From contig JABJPQ010000369.1 in NCBI GenBank assembly GCA_018663815.1, positions 1 through 5,913 of the forward strand: a stretch of 5,913 bases of DNA, written 5' to 3'. Every line of letters starts with the position of its first letter. Within the stretch, counting starts at the first letter, position 1. The notes under the pieces were generated by a model. It searched no databases. It was not told the origin of the DNA and saw only the letters and a list, made by a program, of their open reading frames with translations. A program made the translations under genes and the position numbers. This document shows positions 4,999 to 5,913 of this stretch, one piece after another. The stretch is from Halobacteriovoraceae bacterium (GTDB lineage: Bacteria > Bdellovibrionota > Bacteriovoracia > Bacteriovoracales > Bacteriovoracaceae).

Positions 4999-5913
4999 CT
5001 ATTTCTCCATATAATCTTGCATCTTATAGTTTTTTGCAATCCACACAAATACAATCGCAAAAATGGCCATAAGAATGGCAAAGAACATAAAGAAATTTCC
5101 ACCAGAAAAGACGTTAATTTTAGCAATATAAGCAGTTATCATATTTCCAAAAAATACAGTCAATAACCACATAGACATAATCGTTGATTTCATACTTCGA
5201 GGAGCTTGAGTATAGGCAAACTGCAAACCGGTAATTGAGATCATGACTTCGGCCATTGTAATGACTAAAAATGGGATAAATTGCCATAAAACTGAAATCT
5301 GATTTCCAGTATCAAGAACATATTGAAAAATTGCCACAAATATAAATGAAACTGCGGCGACAAACATTCCAGCCCCCATTCTCTTTAAGGGAGTAATTTT
5401 TGTCTTAAATATTTTTTCACATAAAGGATAGATCACAAAAGTAAACAAAGGAATCAAAAGCATGACCATAATTGGATTTAAGGCGGGTATTTGTGAGGGA
5501 AGCAAAGTTGTCTTCCAGCCAAAGATATTAACATCTAAATTCATCTCTTTAGCCTGCAAAACCCAGGATGAACCATGTTGATCAAACAAGGCCCAAAAAA
5601 CAGTAATAGCAATAAATATTTTCCCTACATTAAATGCAGCTTTTACATCTTTAACTGCATGATCTGGGTGATCTTTTTTGGCTCCATCAAAAAATCCGAC
5701 TCCACTCGCTTTGTTTTTAAATGCTGACAATAGAACTCTTCCAGTCCCATGAGGATTTTTTCCGGTAGGTGTTACGTGAACATATTGATGACGACCTAAC
5801 CAAAAAACAAAAGTAGCTATGGCCATGAGAATCCCTGGAAGACCAAATGCGACACCTGGTCCATAAGCTTGTAAAGTCCATGGAGTTATTAAAGTCGAAA
5901 AAAATGATCCAAA
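4999..5913 (-). CDS. POT-family proton-coupled peptide transporter, C-terminal part
   Basis: This is a major-facilitator protein of the POT/PTR2 family, which imports di- and tripeptides with protons across the inner membrane. The last 304 residues are present; the frame stays open to the right edge and the first membrane segments lie beyond it. The fragment opens with FGSFFSTLITPW, the end of the family signature in TM5, then TM6. A charged loop (about 40-95) leads to TM7 with WALFDQHGSSW (107-117). TM8 and TM9 follow, then TM10 with the conserved Glu222 in MAEV and the ITGLQFAYTQAPRSMKS stretch (227-243), TM11 with WLLTVFFGN, and TM12. The chain ends in a short tail, DYMEK. The motifs at TM7 and TM10 resemble those of animal PepT1 more than those of E. 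coli Dtp proteins, as far as I recall them. It is convergent with the lipoprotein gene, 22 bp away. In a bacterium living on protein-rich prey or detritus it would take up peptides; that is inference. Confidence 0.9.
   Translation of the reverse strand, partial: FGSFFSTLITPWTLQAYGPGVAFGLPGILMAIATFVFWLGRHQYVHVTPTGKNPHGTGRVLLSAFKNKASGVGFFDGAKKDHPDHAVKDVKAAFNVGKIFIAITVFWALFDQHGSSWVLQAKEMNLDVNIFGWKTTLLPSQIPALNPIMVMLLIPLFTFVIYPLCEKIFKTKITPLKRMGAGMFVAAVSFIFVAIFQYVLDTGNQISVLWQFIPFLVITMAEVMISITGLQFAYTQAPRSMKSTIMSMWLLTVFFGNMITAYIAKINVFSGGNFFMFFAILMAIFAIVFVWIAKNYKMQDYMEK

Noticed and set aside
4991..5006. AGAAAT-TACT-ATTTCT inverted repeat between the convergent lipoprotein and transporter genes as a bidirectional terminator
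   Set aside because: The stem is only 6 bp with a single G-C pair and no T-run follows on either strand; it also overlaps the transporter's last codons.

Overview
This is an AT-rich window (roughly one third G+C) from a Gram-negative bacterium. The envelope type is shown by a secreted protein with an outer-membrane beta-barrel ending in tyrosine and by a large predicted lipoprotein. The low G+C, the large cysteine-rich lipoprotein with C-x10-C-x6-W repeats and the SH3/beta-barrel protein would fit a marine Bdellovibrionota relative of the Bacteriovorax type. That placement is inference; no rRNA or housekeeping marker is present to confirm it.

Layout: (1) 1-269, plus strand, the 3' end of an unidentified gene. 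(2) 266-481, minus, a 71-residue protein with two membrane segments. (3) 506-2122, plus, a C45/AAT-type Ntn-hydrolase acyltransferase with a helical C-terminal extension. (4) 2119-2979, minus, an exported SH3-like plus beta-barrel protein. (5) 3153-4976, plus, a 607-residue cysteine-rich lipoprotein. (6) 4999-5913, minus, the C-terminal two thirds or so of a POT-family proton-coupled peptide transporter that runs off the right edge.

The six genes alternate strictly in orientation, so no two form an operon and each probably has its own promoter. Two of the three convergent junctions share the four bases TTAA, so that each gene's stop codon overlaps the other's; the third convergent gap is 22 bp. 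Two genes (506 and 2979) lack a Shine-Dalgarno sequence and have a -10-like hexamer 6-7 nt before the ATG, which suggests leaderless mRNAs. The 71-residue gene and the lipoprotein gene instead have clear Shine-Dalgarno sequences.

The sequence shows no common pathway. Three or four of the six products are in the envelope (small membrane protein, outer-membrane barrel, lipoprotein, peptide importer); the acyltransferase has no signal peptide and is probably cytoplasmic. I see no tRNA, rRNA, CRISPR array, insertion sequence or attachment site. No gene-free stretch exceeds 300 bases; the longest is the 173-bp divergent gap 2980-3152.
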